From the NCBI GenBank assembly GCA_964530225.1, contig CAZHBA010000128.1, forward strand, positions 1-15,315: DNA of 15,315 bases, written 5' to 3'. The position numbers and the translations under genes are program-made. Positions within the stretch are counted from its first letter, which is position 1. Each line of letters begins with the position of its first letter. The notes beneath the pieces are model-generated. The model saw nothing but the letters and a program-made list of their open reading frames with translations. It did not search any database and was not told the origin of the DNA. This document shows positions 13,312 to 15,315 of the stretch, piece after piece. This DNA comes from CAZHBA01 sp964530225. Its GTDB lineage: Bacteria; Pseudomonadota; Alphaproteobacteria; UBA6615.

Positions 13312-15315
13312 ATGGTTGCCAGAGCACATAATGGATCGATACGTGGGGGATTAATCCGCAGCTTTTTTGGGCGAATAAATTTCCTACCGGAGCCGATTCG
13401 CAATTTTATTGGGCGGCGATTCGCCGAATTTATAGGCTTGCTTGCCGTCGCCGCAGGCGTTGCCTTTACGATAGCCCTGGTCGGCTATGACAGTCTCGAT
13501 CCATCGTTGAATAGCGCCAGCGCCGCACCTATCCATAACCCACTGGGTCTATGCGGCGCGATCGCCTCCGACCTGTCGCTGCAATATTTCGGCCTGGCAG
13601 CAGCACTGCCCATCATTGTGTTGCTAGCCTGGGGCGGGAGGCTCCTACGCCACCGCTTGGTGCCCCACTTCGGCTGGCGGCTACTCGCGGTTTTGGTCTC
13701 CATCTGCGCCGCCGCGTTTGCACTTAACGCCGCTTCCATTCCCGAAAATTGGCCAATACGAACGGGAATGGGTGGCACGTTCGGCCACTTGATGTTCGAT
13801 CCGGCGGTTGCATTTCTATCCGGTTATGAGATCGCGCCGCGCGTGCCGGTCGCCCTAGCGGCTGCCGTTGCCCTGATCGGTCTCTTAAGCGCCCTGGCCA
13901 TAAATTGGAGCGACTGGCGAATGGTGTCGCGCATTATCGGTTGGGCCGGCCGGCACGCGGGATACGCCGCCCGCTGGATGGCCTGCCGCAGTGCCAACAC
14001 AGCGCGGTCGGGCTCAGCCGGCCTAAGCGCTGCATGGCGGAGCCGCACCGCCGCACGCCAGGAACCGCAATTAATTCGATCGCCTCGGACCAAAGAGCCG
14101 TCGGCCCGGATTAAGCCAGAGACTTCAACCGCGACGACACGGAAGCGCGTCGCCCCGCGCGCAACGGCTCCGCGACTTGGCCTCCAAGCCCAGGTAGGCA
14201 GGCAGGCCAAACTTAATTTACTCATACCCGGCGACGCCTATGAGCTACCACCGCTCGACCTGCTGGGCGAGGTCGACGAGGATACCCGGGTTGCCAACCG
14301 GGTCGGCGAAGATGCCCTGGAGCAGAACGCGCGCATGCTCGAATCGGTGCTGGAGGACTTCGGCGTCCATGGCGAGATCGTCCATGTGCGGCCAGGTCCG
14401 GTGGTTACGCTTTACGAATTGGAACCCGCACCTGGCACCAAGACCAGCCGCGTCATCGGACTGGCCGACGATATTGCGCGCTCGATGAGCGCCATATCAG
14501 TACGTATCGCCGTCGTGCCGGGGCGCAACGTTATCGGTATCGAGTTGCCCAATTTCGCCAGCGAACTGGTTGGCTTGCGTGAACTTCTCGCTTCGTCAAC
14601 TTTCGAAAAGAAATCGAACGGCCTTACGCTCGCTCTTGGCAAAGATATCGGCGGCGAACCCGTGATGGTCGACCTAGCCCGCATGCCGCATTTGCTAATC
14701 GCTGGCACTACCGGTTCGGGTAAATCGGTCGGCATCAACGCCATGGTCGCCTCGTTGCTGTACCGACTGCCACCCGAAGAGTGCCGGTTCATCATGGTCG
14801 ACCCCAAGATGCTCGAGCTATCAGTCTATGACGGCATCCCCCATCTGTTAGCACCCGTCGTCACCGATCCCAAGAAGGCGGTCGTGGCGCTCAAATGGGT
14901 GACCCGGGAAATGGAAAACCGCTACCGCTCGATGTCCAAACTGGGTGTGCGCAACGTTGCCGGTTACAACCAACGTATAGAGCAGGCGCGCAAGAAGGGC
15001 GAAGTCCTGTCGCGCAAGGTGCAGACCGGGTTCGAGGCCGAAACCGGTAAACCGGTGTTCGAGGAACAGCCCTTCGACATGGCGCCGTTGCCATTCATCG
15101 TCGTCATCGTCGACGAGATGGCAGACCTCATGTTGGTCGCTGGCAAGGAAGTAGAAGCAGCGGTTCAACGACTGGCGCAGATGGCGCGTGCCGCGGGTAT
15201 TCACCTCATCCTGGCAACGCAACGTCCGTCGGTCGACGTCATCACCGGCACGATTAAGGCCAATTTGCCGACGCGCATCAGCTTCCAAGTCACCACCAAG
15301 ATCGACAGCCGCACC
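13312..15315 (+). CDS. ftsK: FtsK DNA translocase (3' end beyond window)
   Basis: The frame stays open from the ATG at 13312 to the window end (668 codons), with GAGGG 11 bases upstream. FtsK anchors at the division site and pumps DNA to sort sister chromosomes for XerCD resolution. Four membrane segments lie in the N-terminus (about 38-60, 91-110, 122-143, 178-199). A basic linker of about 100 residues, rich in Arg, Ala, Thr and Pro, follows, then the motor begins near residue 310 (YELPPLDLLGE). It has Walker A GTTGSGKS (465-472) and Walker B IVVIVDEMADL with Asp601-Glu602. The visible end, ATQRPSVDVITGTIKANLPTRI, is typical of the motor core. The gamma DNA-reading domain lies outside the window. 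The gene is expected to be essential. Confidence 0.97.
   Translation, partial: MVARAHNGSIRGGLIRSFFGRINFLPEPIRNFIGRRFAEFIGLLAVAAGVAFTIALVGYDSLDPSLNSASAAPIHNPLGLCGAIASDLSLQYFGLAAALPIIVLLAWGGRLLRHRLVPHFGWRLLAVLVSICAAAFALNAASIPENWPIRTGMGGTFGHLMFDPAVAFLSGYEIAPRVPVALAAAVALIGLLSALAINWSDWRMVSRIIGWAGRHAGYAARWMACRSANTARSGSAGLSAAWRSRTAARQEPQLIRSPRTKEPSARIKPETSTATTRKRVAPRATAPRLGLQAQVGRQAKLNLLIPGDAYELPPLDLLGEVDEDTRVANRVGEDALEQNARMLESVLEDFGVHGEIVHVRPGPVVTLYELEPAPGTKTSRVIGLADDIARSMSAISVRIAVVPGRNVIGIELPNFASELVGLRELLASSTFEKKSNGLTLALGKDIGGEPVMVDLARMPHLLIAGTTGSGKSVGINAMVASLLYRLPPEECRFIMVDPKMLELSVYDGIPHLLAPVVTDPKKAVVALKWVTREMENRYRSMSKLGVRNVAGYNQRIEQARKKGEVLSRKVQTGFEAETGKPVFEEQPFDMAPLPFIVVIVDEMADLMLVAGKEVEAAVQRLAQMARAAGIHLILATQRPSVDVITGTIKANLPTRISFQVTTKIDSRT

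Noticed and set aside
1..15315. CRISPR arrays, complete insertion sequences, rRNA genes
   Set aside because: No regularly spaced repeats, terminal inverted repeats with a transposase, or rRNA-like sequence are seen.

Overview
The window looks like a chromosomal segment of an alphaproteobacterium, probably Rhodospirillales-like or a relative. This rests on the gene families and on the order cnoX - LON-domain gene - Trm112 gene - DUF971 gene | ubiH-family gene ... dapC-like gene - ftsK, which is typical of that class. Base composition is moderately GC-rich with T-rich intergenic stretches. No complete mobile element, rRNA or CRISPR array is visible.

Region 1 (1-3975, + strand) is a tripartite tricarboxylate transporter operon: the 3' part of tctC (binding protein), tctB (small membrane subunit) and tctA (large membrane subunit). 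A cytoplasmic LVIVD-repeat beta-propeller protein of unknown role follows and is probably part of the same transcription unit. Region 2 (about 3999-7081) looks accessory: an unrecognised 241-aa protein on the minus strand, a DoxX-like membrane protein with a possible 37-aa membrane peptide behind it, a possible zinc-ribbon gene fragment, and an EamA-type exporter on the plus strand. It ends in a 400-base gene-free stretch that carries what looks like the decayed C-terminus of a tyrosine integrase next to the 3' end of a tRNA-Gly(GCC) gene. An old tRNA-targeted insertion is a reasonable guess. Region 3 (7258-10148, + strand) is a housekeeping run: a ProXp-type editing deacylase, then cnoX, LON-domain, Trm112-like and DUF971 genes. 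The junctions from cnoX to the LON gene and from the Trm112 gene to the DUF971 gene overlap. A UbiH/COQ6-family hydroxylase runs towards them on the minus strand, and its stop overlaps the DUF971 stop.

Region 4 (11444-12084) is the most interesting. The space between the ubiH-family gene and the dapC-like aminotransferase holds a 53-codon open frame (11645-11806). It is a chimera of the first residues of a P-II protein (GlnK), the N-terminal start of an ammonium transporter (AmtB), and the C-terminal tail of an ammonium transporter. Upstream are a sigma-54-like -24/-12 element in which both diagnostic doublets are mutated and a 19-base NtrC-like palindrome. Downstream is an intrinsic terminator. 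I read this as the fossil of an NtrC/sigma-54-controlled glnK-amtB operon collapsed by two internal deletions. Region 5 (12085-15315) is the dapC-like aminotransferase (lysine/diaminopimelate synthesis) and the first 668 codons of the DNA translocase gene ftsK, which runs off the window.

I did not find a convincing new multi-gene system. The best leads are the glnK-amtB fossil with its decayed promoter, the propeller protein attached to the TctABC operon, and the unrecognised 241-aa protein.
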